A DNA stretch of 64,000 bases, from the NCBI RefSeq assembly GCF_000764305.2, contig NW_025944985.1, positions 138,341 through 202,340 on the forward strand. The letters are read 5' to 3'. The translations under genes and the position numbers were made by a program. Of the stretch, positions 34,882 to 47,439 are shown piece by piece. The notes beneath the pieces are model-generated. The model was given only the letters and a program-made list of their open reading frames with translations, was not told where the DNA came from and did no database searches. The DNA is from Hyalella azteca (lineage: Eukaryota; Arthropoda; Malacostraca; Amphipoda; Hyalellidae). The number at the start of each line of letters is the position of its first letter. Position 1 is the stretch's first letter.

Positions 34882-35434
34882 CTGCAAGTCATGTTATTTT
34901 TATTATCTCGCATTATTATAATTATGCATGTGACATTCCAAGCCTTATCAAATCCGGCGTTAGTTTTCTCGGTGTAGATCCGGTTGGATAGGCTCGTTAT
35001 CGGGCAATCCGACCGGAGCAATAACAACGTTCATCTTGCTAACGAATAATTAGTGCATCCCATTGTATAGAGTTAATTGTAAATTAATTATATAGTCTTA
35101 ATTTCAACGCCTCATAAGCCACACAATGAATTCTTATCATAACTGAGATACTGATAATGACGGGATGGTGACATCTCTAATATTAGTCATCACAATCAAT
35201 TTTTATTATTAGAAAAATATTATTAAATCACCTGCTGAAATTGTCACAGCAATTAGAGTAATGATGCACTCAAGAAATATAGGAAAAATTATTATAGGGA
35301 AAGAAATTTGATGAACTGTGGGACGCTGAATGAACGGAAAAATTAGCGGCTGGATTTATTGATAAAAATAAAACTGAATTTATTGATTAACGGATTAAAT
35401 AATCATGTGATAACATGGGTGAATGGAAGCTTGT

Positions 35435-35795
35435 GAGGGCGAGTCCTCTCGTGAGGGTGAGTCTCCCCGTGAGGGTGAGTCTCCTCGTGAGGGAGAGTCT
35501 CCCCGTGAGGGTGAGTCTCCTCGTGAGGGAGAGTCTCCTCGTGAGGGAGAGTCTCCTCGTGAGGGTGAGTCTCCTCGTGAGGGAGAGTCGTCTCCTCGTG
35601 AGGGAGAGTCTCCTCGTGAGGGAGAGTCTCCTCGTGAGGGTGAGTCTCCCCGTGAGGGAGAGTCTCCTCGTGAGGGAGAGTCTCCTCGTGAGGGTGAGTC
35701 TCCTCGTGAGGGTGAGTCTCCTCGTGAGGGAGAGTCTCCTCGTGAGGGTGAGTCTTCTTGTGAGGGTGAGTGTCCTCGTGAGGGTGAACATCCAT
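35435..35795. repeat. 18-bp minisatellite with GGTGAGT units
   Basis: About 20 units of GTGAGGGAGAGTCTCCTC and variants. The plus frame gives (REGESP)n and the minus frame (HPHEET)n. Several units carry GAGGGTGAGTC, a perfect donor-like sequence on the plus strand. The frames of 130-154 codons are products of the array. Confidence 0.95.
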
Positions 35796-35889
35796 GTTCA
35801 GTTATTCAGTATATATTTTTTGATGACTTGATCTGTAATTTCTTGGACAATAAACTGCAGTCTTCAAAAAGCGGTTGTGTTTATTAGCA

Positions 35890-37540
35890 ATATATTAAAT
35901 AAACTAATATTTGTTCTATACTTACTCTGAGCGTGAATGTTTAACTAAAATTAAAATAAAGCATTCATTATAAATAACTTTTACGACACCAACTGCAAAA
36001 CAGAGAAGCCTGAGTACAAATATGCATGACTCATGCCTCAGCGATTCATGAGTATAACGAATCTCCTGAAATTCAATGGTGATGTTCAATGATAGACGCG
36101 CGATAGTGAGAATCCCCAAGTGTTTAGAGTTATCCTGCGTAGGATAAGGGGAATATCCTGGCTCGTCTCGTGGCCCTGGGTATAGGATAGAAGGAATCGG
36201 GCAAGAGATACCCGCTATCTTTACGATGATACGTACTGGTGACACTAAGGACCTAAATGATGTGTTTTACGACACTAAAGTGTGCTGCGTAAAATGTGTA
36301 CCGCTTAGCTACATGTGAGTGGCTGTAAAGTATAAGAATATATATGAAAAGTGAAGTTTGTGGTGTTGAAACTAAAGTGTTTTTAAGCTGTACTTTTATT
36401 CTTGTAAGTGTGCGCGTGTCAGTTTTTTATTAGGTACACTAAAGTCCGTCGTGATGGTCATTACATTGCGTGTTAAACTGTACTATCGATTATTCAATGT
36501 AAGTGGGGATGAAGATATAGTATGCGCCATAGGAATAACTTTCACATTTCCGAGCATGATACATTTTTATTACAGTGAGGTGTCAGTATAAATTTAGTTT
36601 CACTTTCCCAACAAACATTACCAGGCTGTTCCAGCAACGTTATTTATACGCACTTCATTAATTTCAGAACGCAGCTAACGCCATATTTTAGCAGCATCAT
36701 TTCATGTGACACAGAATTCTTTTAATGGAGTTCAAGTGAATTTCAATAAAATAAACTAGAGATTTGAGATTTTTTGTACGAATTATACAATCGATTGGAC
36801 ACCATAGATACTTCAATATGCTGTCGTAAGGACAAAATAAAGATGCATAGACACCTTCCAGGCCATCGTTGTGATCGTTACAACACGCATAACATAAGTG
36901 ACGTGAGCGCGACTACGTCACTCAAGCTCTGCATGACAACCGTTAAAGGCAAAGCCCGATTATTAATGGTCACAACGTTATTCCTGCCTGAATTTTAGGC
37001 TGACCATTCACTGATTATTATATATCCACGTGTCGTATCATCTTGCATCTTGTTCCTACCGGGACAGAGAAATAAATCAGGATGTGAAGAATAACTGAGG
37101 TCGGAGAAAAAAAGAAATCAGAACTCCGACTCTAAGATTTCCCTTTCGATTCCTCGTCCAGTGACATTGACCTCGACAAATGAATAGCTAAAGCCCAATA
37201 AACAATCGTGATTGCTTGACTGACGCGAGTGATCTGTCCATCGATGACAAGCAAGCTATAGAAAATATGACAAGGGCCCACAAACAATCGTTATCGCAAG
37301 GAAAATCGTGACGAACCTGCAAGGATTTGAATGACAAACACGTAACGGGATTCGGTCATAGCTCTCCAACGCTGTACAGCCCATATAGGCCGTACCATCA
37401 GAAATAGTTACGATTTCGTAATTCTGTCAGTCAATAACTGACGGCTTTTCAAGCTCAACCCACCAATCACAGACGAGAAATCGCCGCTGCGTTTACTAAG
37501 GTCGGTACGCTTACTTTGGGCGTTACATGTATTTAATTAA
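35890..37540. other. Intergenic sequence
   Basis: AT-rich; a 107-codon minus frame near 35922-36245 lacks any domain or splice support. Confidence 0.35.
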
Positions 37541-37544
37541 ACCG

Positions 37545-37685
37545 CTAAATTACTTAATTAAGCCGCTACAAGTACTTAAGCCGCTTCATGTACTTAAGCC
37601 GCTACAGGTACTTAAGCCGCTACAATAATTAAGCCGCTACGGGTACTTAAGCCGCTACAGGTACTTAAGCCGCTACAGGTACTCT
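37545..37685. repeat. 18-bp minisatellite
   Basis: About eight units of ACTTAAGCCGCTACAGGT and variants. Confidence 0.9.
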
Positions 37686-37914
37686 ATATAAAGTTATAAT
37701 ATTACGGCTCCAAAAATGCGAGCTTGTGAAAAAGTCTTTGTACGCCTTCAAGTGGCCGACCACAGCTGCATCAACCTTCTTGAGAATTTTAACTGCTGGG
37801 GTTCAATACCAAAGTGTAGCCAAATGGTACAAAGTAGCTCTGGCATATATATGAAATTCGCAAGCGAGAAAAAAAATCAGCAAATAGCCAATAAATTTAG
37901 TAAATTTGTAAAAA

Positions 37915-38092
37915 GCGGCCATATCAGCGGCGCTGTGTCAGCTGATGGTGCGCCATATCAGCGGCGCTGTGTCAGCTGATGGTGCGCCATATCAGCGGCG
38001 CTGTGTCAGCTGATGGTGCGCCATATCAGCGGCACAGTGTCAGCCGATGGTGCGCCATATCAGCGGCGCAGTGTCAGCTGATGGTGCGCCAT
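37915..38092. repeat. 34-bp minisatellite
   Basis: Five nearly identical units containing CATATCAGCGGCGCTGTGTC. Each includes the inverted pair GTCAGCTGAT. Composition is much richer in GC than the flanks. Confidence 0.95.
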
Positions 38093-38439
38093 ATACCCCG
38101 CACGGCCCACCTCCTTATCTTGCTGCCGAGGACGAAGAGAGAATAAAATTTGTTTAGGATTTGAAATAAGAAATTTAAAAATAATAATAATGATTAATTA
38201 TGAATATGTGCGTAGATATTAATGAATCAAAGATTGAGGTACTCGTATTTTGTTTAAGATAAGGAAAAAAAAATTTTTTCTTAGGCATTGAAACTGGTTT
38301 CTCGAGTTGAATCCAGCCGTAAAAATTTTCAGCGATTTCTATAATTTTTAATCAATTCAATATTCGAAGTTTAATGTACAAAAATAATTGAAATTATTTA
38401 TAAAATTTTTTATTCAAATTATCTGTATTTTTAAATTCA

Positions 38440-38725
38440 CATTTTTTGCGGAAATGTTTTTCTCGGTGCGTGAAGAGTCGTAAGCGAGGCCGCGGCGGCA
38501 GTTCACGTGTTGTTATCAGTGTCCATATCGGCCATTTTGGCGGGACTCTCGTTAGGAGATAAGCGGCTGATAAGCGATATCTCCTTCTTTGCACGAACCA
38601 ACACTGTCGTGGCATTCGCTCATTTCAAAGTTTGCACCAACACTGCGCGAGATAAGCGCGAGATAAGCCTTAACTCCACACATCATTAAATGTCTGCCAT
38701 ATCTAGCCTTATCTCGGCCTCGGGA
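38440..38725. promoter_or_regulatory. GATA-site cluster with YY1-like element
   Basis: Within about 210 bp there are at least six GATA-type sites: TTATCA near 38513, AGATAAG and TGATAAG near 38558-38570, two CGAGATAAGC near 38648-38665, and CTTATCTCG near 38708. CGGCCATTTTGGCGG at about 38527 matches a YY1/E2F-like core. The patch is CpG-rich. No adjacent coding exon is identified. Confidence 0.4.
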
Positions 38726-39250
38726 CTCTACAGTTTGGCGCAGATTTCTGCTATACACTCAAAAAAATCAGTGGCACATAGTCAAATAGTGATGCACTTT
38801 TTCCCTCATGTGGGTCATCCTAACCCTATTTGCCGAGCAAAAAAAAAGGGTGTATCAGTGCTACGTGCAGAAAATTGGCCATTATTTGGACAATTTGATC
38901 CATCCATTTAACTGGGTGCCGGACGCCGCCTATGAATCATGGGTTGAGGTAATAGATTAGTATATGATTAACATTTAATGAATATGTTATTAATTATGCA
39001 AAATTAATATTGCAAGTTTAATAAGCATTTAAATTGTTGAATGTTCAACTTTCATTTTTTGAATCATCTTAACATTCACTCTAAGATTTATTAAAATATT
39101 TAATCGAGAGTCCATAATGAGTATTCCAAGCAGTGATCCTCAACTTATCTTAAGCATTTACCAACTTTTTTTATGATCTATTTACATTTATTTTTGTTTC
39201 GGCATGAATCAAAAGCCAGTCAAATCATGCCACAGCAACGCATGGCAGTC
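38726..39250. other. AT-rich spacer
   Basis: No gene or clear repeat. Confidence 0.35.
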
Positions 39251-39254
39251 GTTA

Positions 39255-39560
39255 AAATTATATTGCAGATGATAGTAATAAGAACTATAACGATAATAAT
39301 ATTGCAGATGATAGTAATAGGAACAATAGCGATAATAATATAGCGGGTAATATTAATAAGAACTATAACGATAATAATATTGCGGTTAATAGTAATAAGA
39401 ACTATAAACGATAATAATATTGCGGTTAATAGTTATAGGAACTAAAACTATAATGATGTTGCGGATGGTAGTAATAAGAACTATAACGATAATAATATTG
39501 CGGATAATAGTAATAAGAACTATAACGATAATAATATTACGGATAATAGTTATGAGATCT
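39255..39560. repeat. 39-bp AT-rich minisatellite
   Basis: About eight imperfect units containing AATATTGCGGATAATAGTAA and AAGAACTATAACGATAAT. Confidence 0.9.
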
Positions 39561-39934
39561 ATAACGTAAATAATTTAATATTGACTTATAGGTATAACCA
39601 CGATGTGAAAATTCATGTACAAATTAAGAAAAAGCATACGGATAACAATTACAGAAGTAATTGTAAAAAGATAACAATCAATTTAATCGATAAATAAATT
39701 GCCTCATATCCACGAAGTATCAGCTAATAAATCTTCATTTTGAAGGCGAGAATAACTTGAAAAAAATATACCTTTAAAAATTACTTTTTAAAGACAACAC
39801 TTCTAAAGAATCCATTGTCTCCAGTGTTGAAGATGTACAATGAAATTCTCATTTTATTTTCGAATATTAAAAATTAATATTTCAATTTTTTTAATATATA
39901 ATTTTTTTCAAAATTATTTATTCTATCAATTGAT

Positions 39935-40215
39935 TCATGCATTGCCACCGACTTCACACAAGTATGCAAAATTTCAGATCAATTAGACAGGTAAAAGTGA
40001 GTCAAATATCAGTTATAAGATTTGTAGCTGACAAAATTATTTTTTCAATTTTTAATACTAAAAAATTATTTTGTAAAATTATTTATTTTGACATTCGATT
40101 CATGCATTGTCTCCAACTTTACGCAAGTGTGCAAAATTTCAGATCGATAGGATAAGTAGAAGTGTGTTAAATTTCGATTATAATATTTGTGGCAGACAGA
40201 CAGACAGACAGAAAA
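39935..40215. repeat. Duplicated short interspersed repeat with CAGA tail
   Basis: Two diverged copies (from about 39935 and 40100) share TCATGCATTG, CAAGTNTGCAAAATTTCAG and a TTATNANATTTGT end. The second ends in (CAGA)n near 40195-40212, a common tail of dispersed elements in invertebrates. Confidence 0.6.
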
Positions 40216-40444
40216 ACAAGAAGTAAAGTTAAAGAGGAGTGTTGTAATATACATTTTTACATTCGGTTTTTCAACTATGCCATTTGATGAAACTTAAATA
40301 ACCTATTGTATTTATTCTGAAACTTTCATTGTAGAAACCATTTATTACAACCTTTTTAGAACTTAGGATGAGTCACAGTATCTTTAAGTATCACCCTTTT
40401 AGCATTAAATATAACTTGAGTTCTAAATGATCTCAAAATGTACA

Positions 40445-40855
40445 TTTACGGAGGTACGATTGTTATAAAAAAAACAACGACTCCCGTGCCATTACTGTAC
40501 ACTGTGCAATCATTTAGAACTAACCAGGTACGATTTATTAAAACAAAATGAATGATCGTAGAGTGTACTGCTAAGGAGGTACGATTGTTATTAACAACAA
40601 CGACGCACGTACTTGACATTACTGTACACTTTGTAATCATTTAGAACTAACTAGGTACGATTTAATATAAAAAAGTGAATGATCGTAGAGTGTATACAGT
40701 TAAGGAGGTGCGATCGTTATAAAAATACGACGCCCGTGCCTTTACTGTACACTGTGCAATCATTTAGAACTAACGAGGTACGATTTAATTATTTTTTATT
40801 TTAATACAACAAAGTGAATGATCGTAGAGTGTACAGCTAAGGAGGTACGATAAAG
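40445..40855. repeat. About 125-137-bp direct repeats, 3-4 units
   Basis: GAGGTACGAT or a variant recurs at 40451, 40576, 40705 and 40842. Each unit also has ACTGTACACT, CAATCATTTAGAACTAAC and GAATGATCGTAGAGTGTA. Confidence 0.9.
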
Positions 40856-41826
40856 CCACTATTTTATCCCCTGACCCGGATAGCGAGTCGAGTTGCTTAT
40901 GCTCCTCTGATAAGAAATATCTAGCAGATAACAGGGCATCCTGCCGCTGATGTGACGACGGGTAGCTTGCGTAAACACCCTGCACGAGGGCGCAACGATA
41001 TCAGGGAAAATTTAGTTATTTAGGGTAAAATTACAAACTTATAACAACATTCACTCAATTGACAAAGAATATGAAGCAATTTCCGGGAAAAACGTCTCGT
41101 GGTTCGTGGAAGCATCCATGATTAGCTTTACTAAAAAGTTTGACTGAGCTGACGGATGGGAAGGACCGGATGTGTAATTAGTCTTCAAATTCAACGGCTG
41201 CAATAAATCCCATCGCAACACTGGACTTTACTCCTTAAAGTTGAAGTAAATTAGCTGCGACATTGCCTTGTCTAGAAAATAAAATAGAATGGCGGGCATG
41301 ATATGTTACCTTGATGTATAAATAGAGATTTTTTCTTTACAAAATGAAATGAACTGATGTTTTCATTTCGAAATATCATGACGGGAGGAACTGTAACTAA
41401 TATAAACGTTGATGTACAAGCCTTAATTTCAAATTTTGACTTGGTATGGATGCTTGTCATCTGAAATATCAGTGCACATTCGATCAAATTACGATATGGT
41501 GTGAAAAATCGTCATTGGATATTAATATTCGTTTACAGTGCTATAACATTGGCTCCTACTAATTTCAACAGTGACAGTATAGCTACGATATGCAGTGCGA
41601 TGACTTGTATTTCAGCTGCTATTGATATCTACAGTAAAATAATCTATTAAATATTAAATCACCATAATTGTTTTCAAGCAATTGTCTGGATTTAGCGACT
41701 TAATTGTGGTGATTGTTCCTCGATATAAAATCATATTAATGAAGATTGTATATTAAACTCGCCCACGTGCTTCAATTTACTGTGTTTGTGTAGTGACTGT
41801 AAATTAATGTTAAAAGACTTTGTACA
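40856..41826. other. Unassigned AT-rich sequence
   Basis: No supported exon or repeat. Confidence 0.35.
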
Positions 41827-41828
41827 TA

Positions 41829-42069
41829 CAGTGTTGCCTCGACTTACGAGCGCCTTTGCTTGCAAACTTTTACAGATTAGAACCGGAGATTCGAGGTTTT
41901 TAGCCTCCGCATACAAACATTTCTCTGCTTAGGAACCGATTCGGTGCAATTAATATTTGATTTAAATTGTGTTTATACGAATCACATACCAATAATGCTT
42001 CTACATTAGGACATTTCCTAATACGAACCCAGCCACGGAACGAATCAAGTTCAAGTCGAGGTATCACTG
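41829..42069. mobile_element. 241-bp MITE with TA target duplication (Tc1/mariner or pogo type)
   Basis: The left end CAGTGTTGCCTCGACTT is mirrored by AAGTCGAGGTATCACTG at the right end (15 of 17 positions), and both ends are flanked by TA. There is no coding frame. The CAGTG...CCTCGACTT terminus resembles widespread non-autonomous mariner/pogo relatives. Confidence 0.8.
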
Positions 42070-42071
42070 TA

Positions 42072-43570
42072 AATACTGAGAAAATACATCAACTGTAACT
42101 TTGCCTTCCTAGTTAACACATAACGTATACTGAATACTTACGTAATATATCGTGTGTGTACACTGCGCGTTATCGTGAAAATATTATATTTAAAATAACA
42201 CTATTTCTAGTTTCCTGGTGTTCATAGCGGTTTTATACTCACGGAAACTAAGCATTAAAATTTACAGGTCAGGTCTCGTCTTGTGAGTTTCTGCACGATT
42301 ATGAAGGCTCCTGGACAGACGCGGGTTGCCCGAAGACAGATCGTCTCACTCAAGCCTCATTAGACGGGAAGATGATGGCTGCACTGCCTGCTCCATCTTA
42401 CGTTTATCGGTGCCATCGGTGACGGAAAAAACCTTCTACGTTGCGTGTCCGTCTCTTATATCATGGTTAAAGTAAATAAAGTAAGTACCCATGAAACAGT
42501 TCAGTAGTACTTGAAGTTTCGGACATGCCTGCCTGCTAGGTTCTGTTGATAATCACATGGCGTCTGGATGCCTGTCAAAGATTTCACATCGCGATAACGA
42601 TAGACAGACACTGCACATTTTTATTGACCTGCCAATCGTGTAAAATCAAAACATCAATCGGAGGCTAGAGTAGATGCGCTGTCGAATGAAATCGAATTTT
42701 TCCAAAACCAATTTTTTATAATATTATTCTAGTATTTTTAGCCTATATTTTTTTTCGTTCTTACCCACGAAAGATTTAATAAGAAAACTTAACGGTTACT
42801 TTAGTTGCTTTTACCCAAATTATCACTTTATTTTAAAGTCTTTTGAATAATTCTCATGCATACTGTGAAAATCCGATTGAGGAAAGAGCATTTTTAATGC
42901 GCGTTCAATTATTTATTATACAATTACTGGCAAGAAGCTCTACAAAATTTTAAAAATTGAAGACTTTTTTCTATGTTGGGAAGGGACACGAAAAGTTTCT
43001 TTCGTCAAATACTTGAACACGTACCAGAGATACGTTAATCAAACTAATGATATGCAAGGTATTTACTTAAAGCGTATCAAACATATGCACTTTTCAGCTA
43101 TCTATCGTACATACAGTTTTATTTGTAAACAATTTATAAAAATCACTTATTGTGGGAAATTTCCCACCGTTAATCATATTTCTATTCTTTAAACTGAATT
43201 TAGTAGTAATTTATATTTGGGTAATATTAAGATAAGTCTAGGGTAAGTTTAATGTTAGGGTAATTTAGGTCAGACCTGGGTTTCCGCAAATAAGAGTAAT
43301 CACTGATACACCACCGTAGCCACACGCAATTTCATTATCTCCAGCCTGCCTGTCGTCGGCCTCCGATACTTCACCAGCATTCAACCATAAGTCTAAATTT
43401 CTTCTTTGTTCTGCGATTTATCTATTCCTTGGTTTGTGTGCCAGAGTTTCTTTCGTTTTGTTTAGTTGCTAACCGCTTTGCTTTATTTTCAACTGGATGT
43501 TTCAGTTTCAATTAATTCTATTAATGGTGATCTTAATCACGTTCAACAATTAAAATTCAATTTACTTAAA
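42072..43570. other. Intergenic sequence before the small gene candidate
   Basis: Mostly AT-rich. A GC-richer stretch near 42285-42440 contains ATGATGGCTGCACTG but soon meets a stop. Confidence 0.3.
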
Positions 43571-43577
43571 GTTCAAG

Positions 43578-44027
43578 ATGGCGGCACTGAAAATAGCTGT
43601 GTTGTCAATAACGTAAGCCGTCACTTGTTCATTAATCTTCTTTCAAATCAAACTCTTCAACTATTCTATACTATTTCCTAACTGAAGCATCCTCCTTAAT
43701 CTGATTTCATCTATTTTCATTGAACTGTCTCTTCAAAAAGTGTATTACCACACTGAGTCCACAATTAACTCAGGTGTGTTAACATTCAATTTTAATATTT
43801 GTTTTAAACTCTCACATGATACTTTGAAATTTAGAAACGGTTACTTGTTCATTCACCTGTATTCAGCCTGCACCCTTATTTTTATTTTCAGTATCACTCC
43901 ATCTGTTCAAGACCAGCTGCAACTCTTTGGTGCCGATGACGATAGCATGACGCATTTTCTGATGTCCTTGATTCCCTTGCCGAGACCATTGCCGACTCCA
44001 TCAAGTCTACCAACAATTATTGGTTGA
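43578..44027 (+). CDS. Possible two-exon small protein (56 residues)
   Basis: Exon 1 (43578-43612) starts at CAAGATGGCGGC, a strong initiation context, codes MAALKIAVLSI and ends ATAAC|GTAAGC in phase 2. Exon 2 (43892-44027) follows the good acceptor TTTTTATTTTCAG, continues ITPSVQDQLQLFGADDD and stops at TGA. Two AATAAA hexamers lie at 44058-44072. A second frame of exon 2 reads DAFSDVLDSLAETIADSI after a TAG and looks more protein-like downstream, so this may be a frameshifted fragment of something larger. AAGATGGCGGC is also a YY1-type promoter core. No homolog is recognised. Confidence 0.35.
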
Positions 44028-44057
44028 TCAACGTTCATCTATAAATAGTTCCATCTA

Positions 44058-44072
44058 AATAAATTAAATAAA
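44058..44072 (+). terminator. Possible poly(A) signals, AATAAA twice
   Basis: They lie 30-45 bases past the stop of the small gene candidate. Composition alone could produce them. Confidence 0.3.
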
Positions 44073-44627
44073 TCTCTGAAGCTATCATTCCACTTACTAT
44101 CATTTGCCTTAGGAACGATTGTGTGAAATTATTCATATTATCGGTACTAGAAGTTCGATCCAACATCGATCTTAGGAAATATTTCAGTTAGTATATTTTT
44201 TAATCCACTTCTACTGAAGAGGAAATTAACATAAATGAAATCTGTAATTTTAATATATAAGTTTTAGTAAATAAGTTGTAGGATCTTTGTAGGATTTCAA
44301 TACTCTTTGATATGACCTCTACCAGTCGAGTGCAATATTCGATGGTGTGTTTGATGCTGTGGAGGTGAATGTTAGTGAGCTCTGTTATATTATTTATTGT
44401 TTGATAGTATACGCATTAATCAAGGTGGGTTGATTAGGTTTTTCTTGATTTCATCATAAATTTAGTCTATTATATTTGTTTTGAATTGCATTATCAAAAT
44501 ACTTGTATCATCATGGTTAGAAATGGATTTTGGAACAGGATCGCAAGGGAGATTTGGAGTCTTTAGCGATCTTGAAAATCCCCAACTTTATTTGACGTTT
44601 TACCATGAATAGTGTTTCAGATAAAGA

Positions 44628-44680
44628 TATCACGATATCATTATCCTGCTGATGATATCAGCAAGATAACGATATTGGTT
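44628..44680. repeat. Imperfect palindrome of about 45 bp
   Basis: GATATCATTATCCTGCTGAT is mirrored by ATCAGCAAGATAACGATAT across a short centre, with about 17 of 19 positions paired. Both arms contain GATA-type motifs. Confidence 0.6.
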
Positions 44681-44684
44681 GCAA

Positions 44685-47430
44685 AGTTCCTGTGCATGAT
44701 TGCATCGCTGTTCGTTACGCTGCCGAGTATCAAGGCTGCGCGATACGGCGCAGAGAAATCGAGCCAGGTTCTTATCTATGGCAACGCGCAGCCTATGTCG
44801 TGTCGCGAGGCTATTAAAAGATATGTATAGGCATATTTATCGGCCATGTCAGAAATGCAATGGTTATCATTACGCAACGCAGGCGCTGAGATCTTCATAC
44901 GACAGAATATTTTGCAGACTTACTGTGGAATTGTTGACATTACTACACAGCCTTGAAATAAGTAGTAAAATATAAGTAATTATGCACATAATATTTAAAT
45001 TATTATTCTTTTTTTAACGAGTTCAGCCTGTTATTTCACTAATTTGCCCTCAAGTTTTTCAATTAGAAGCAGAGGTCAGGAGTTCACCACAATGAACGAC
45101 CAATGAAAAACTAGGTTACATCCGTTCACTTCGACTACGAATGTAAGAAGACTTATGATTGGCCGCAGGACTTCAAGAATTGTTGGTGCTAGCCTATCGA
45201 ATGTTTCGGACGATGTAGTTTCAACTTTAGCATTGGCAATTTGTTTCATAGAATAATTTTCATACGCAACTAAATGCTTAATTTTTTTCAACGTATTTAT
45301 GATGTAATTTAAATTAATGCCGAGCTACTTCCCTCTTATATGCTACATTCTTTTTACTTCTCCAATTTTCGTATTGGAATTAAAATTCCAGGGTTAAAAG
45401 AATTCAAAGAAGAAAAAAGAAGAAAAGAAAAGAATCCAGGGTGGCGTTTCTGTTTCATCCATTGCTCGTTTAAAATAATTTGTTACAGCAAAATTGGTTA
45501 CAGACCAAAATTATTCTCGAGCTTAGGTTATGCATAAGTAGAACCATACCAGAATGAAATATTAACCTTGCATTTTGCCGGCTTACAAATTCTAAGTGAA
45601 TTTCATGGTCTCGGGAGATTGCCATCGAAGAGCAGATTGGTCTGGAGCCTTGTCGATTTCTCTCGGACTCCATCAAACCATATTGGAGCGGCGTCGTGTA
45701 GCAAGCATTTACACGCTAATTTCCTTCTATTACTTAGCAAGAGTGAGAGGCAAGCCTATCTGTTCGTCACAAAATTGAAGCCTCAATATCTAAGACCTAT
45801 CGAATGCAAATGAGCTACAAGTCCTAAGAAAGAAGTCTGAGTTTTATCCATTGAACAGCGGCGCTATCATCTCGTCCATCGGCGAACAGCTCCAGAAATG
45901 TTTTGCAGCTTTAGACATATCGTGTCTATCATCACGTGTATGTAAAAGATGACTTATAACAGACATATCGCTCTCAGCATCAGTAAATGGAATGAGTTGG
46001 GTGTTATCTTGCAAGGTATCTATGGTCCCGTTGACCCTGATGCGTCAGAAATCGAACTCCTGCGTAGTGCACAATCTTTGCCCACGATCACCTCGTACAA
46101 ATTAAATTTTAGATCAATACAGTTTCTCGACACTGATGAATGTTCATTACAACTTCTTACTAATTCCTGCAATACTACACTGTATCTGCATTATATTCTT
46201 GTTCATGCTGCTATGGAATAGCTTGGGCTCGTCCAAATACAACACGATGTGAGTAAAGCAATTATGAATGCACAAAAAGTACATTCCTGGGAAATAGAAA
46301 TATCAAATAGTTTATTCTGGTACAATCTACTACGTAGTACTACTATGCACACTAATTATTAACACTTGGTCAGTCAATGGCTACTATGGTTACTTTGTCT
46401 TCCCCAAGTACGAATATACGAATAGTCACGCTTACTTTGAAGGCATTCGTGTAGATTAAATTTTTTAATAATCTCAAAATAGTCAACGATCCATATAGAT
46501 TTAAATCTAGCAATGCTTCTCAGTTTTCATTTTCCTAACTGTAACCTGTTAATTCCATTTCAATTGATGGCTTCCATATAACTATAATCTTTATTATATT
46601 TGTATTAAATGATATTTAAACCGCAAGTGTTCATTCACAGCGCTAACTCATTCATTTCGTATGTCAATTTTACCTGGAATTGGTATGAGTTGAATGGTTT
46701 AAACGATCTAAAACTGACTTAAAGTTAAGAATAGGAAAGCGTGAAGTTATATCCCATCCCATCAAATACGAGGACTGAAGGCTGTGCGTTATGTCCGAAC
46801 GTTTAACGGTACACTGAAAAGATAAAAATTTCATCCTGCGGCCATATTCAAACTTTGGAAACGGTGTTCAATTTAAATGAATTTTCCTCTTGACATTTTG
46901 TAATTTCCATATATTATATTATTATTAGAATATTATTATCATGTGACCGACTTTTTACGGCATATTAAGGTCAAGGGACCAAGTGTTTGCAGTATTGTCG
47001 GGTATATATATAAGGACGATGATTTTGAAAAGTTAGTGGATCGATTGGCGTGTAGACGGTAAGGTGGTCCTGACTTTTCAGGTAGGAGTAGCATTTTTTT
47101 AGACTTTAACGAATGCATAAGCTTATAGTATACATTATTATAAGTTCATTGCCACATCACTTAGGAATTTCATTGCCACGATGCTGACAACGATCATGGA
47201 CTCGGAAAAACTAATATATATATTTGTCCGAATATAGCGTCCTAATTTCTGTTCGTATCACTGGTACACCTTATGGTCGGGCCAAACTGGGTCACAATTA
47301 TTCACTCAAGGCAAAAAGTTAGCCGTTATTCAGACAAAGTTTCAGCCATTTCTCTGCGTGAATGGATGCGTAAGCTTTAGGCATAAGCATCCTATAGGCG
47401 CCGGCGATGATCTGGCGCGCGATTGGCGGG
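44685..47430. other. Intergenic sequence
   Basis: Several frames of 60-91 codons on both strands lack domain or splice support. Otherwise AT-rich. Confidence 0.3.
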
Positions 47431-47439
47431 AGATTTTTT

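Noticed and set aside
35387..35887. Frames of 130-154 codons (REGESP and HPHEET repeats)
   Set aside because: Products of the 18-bp minisatellite; no domain, signal or splice support.
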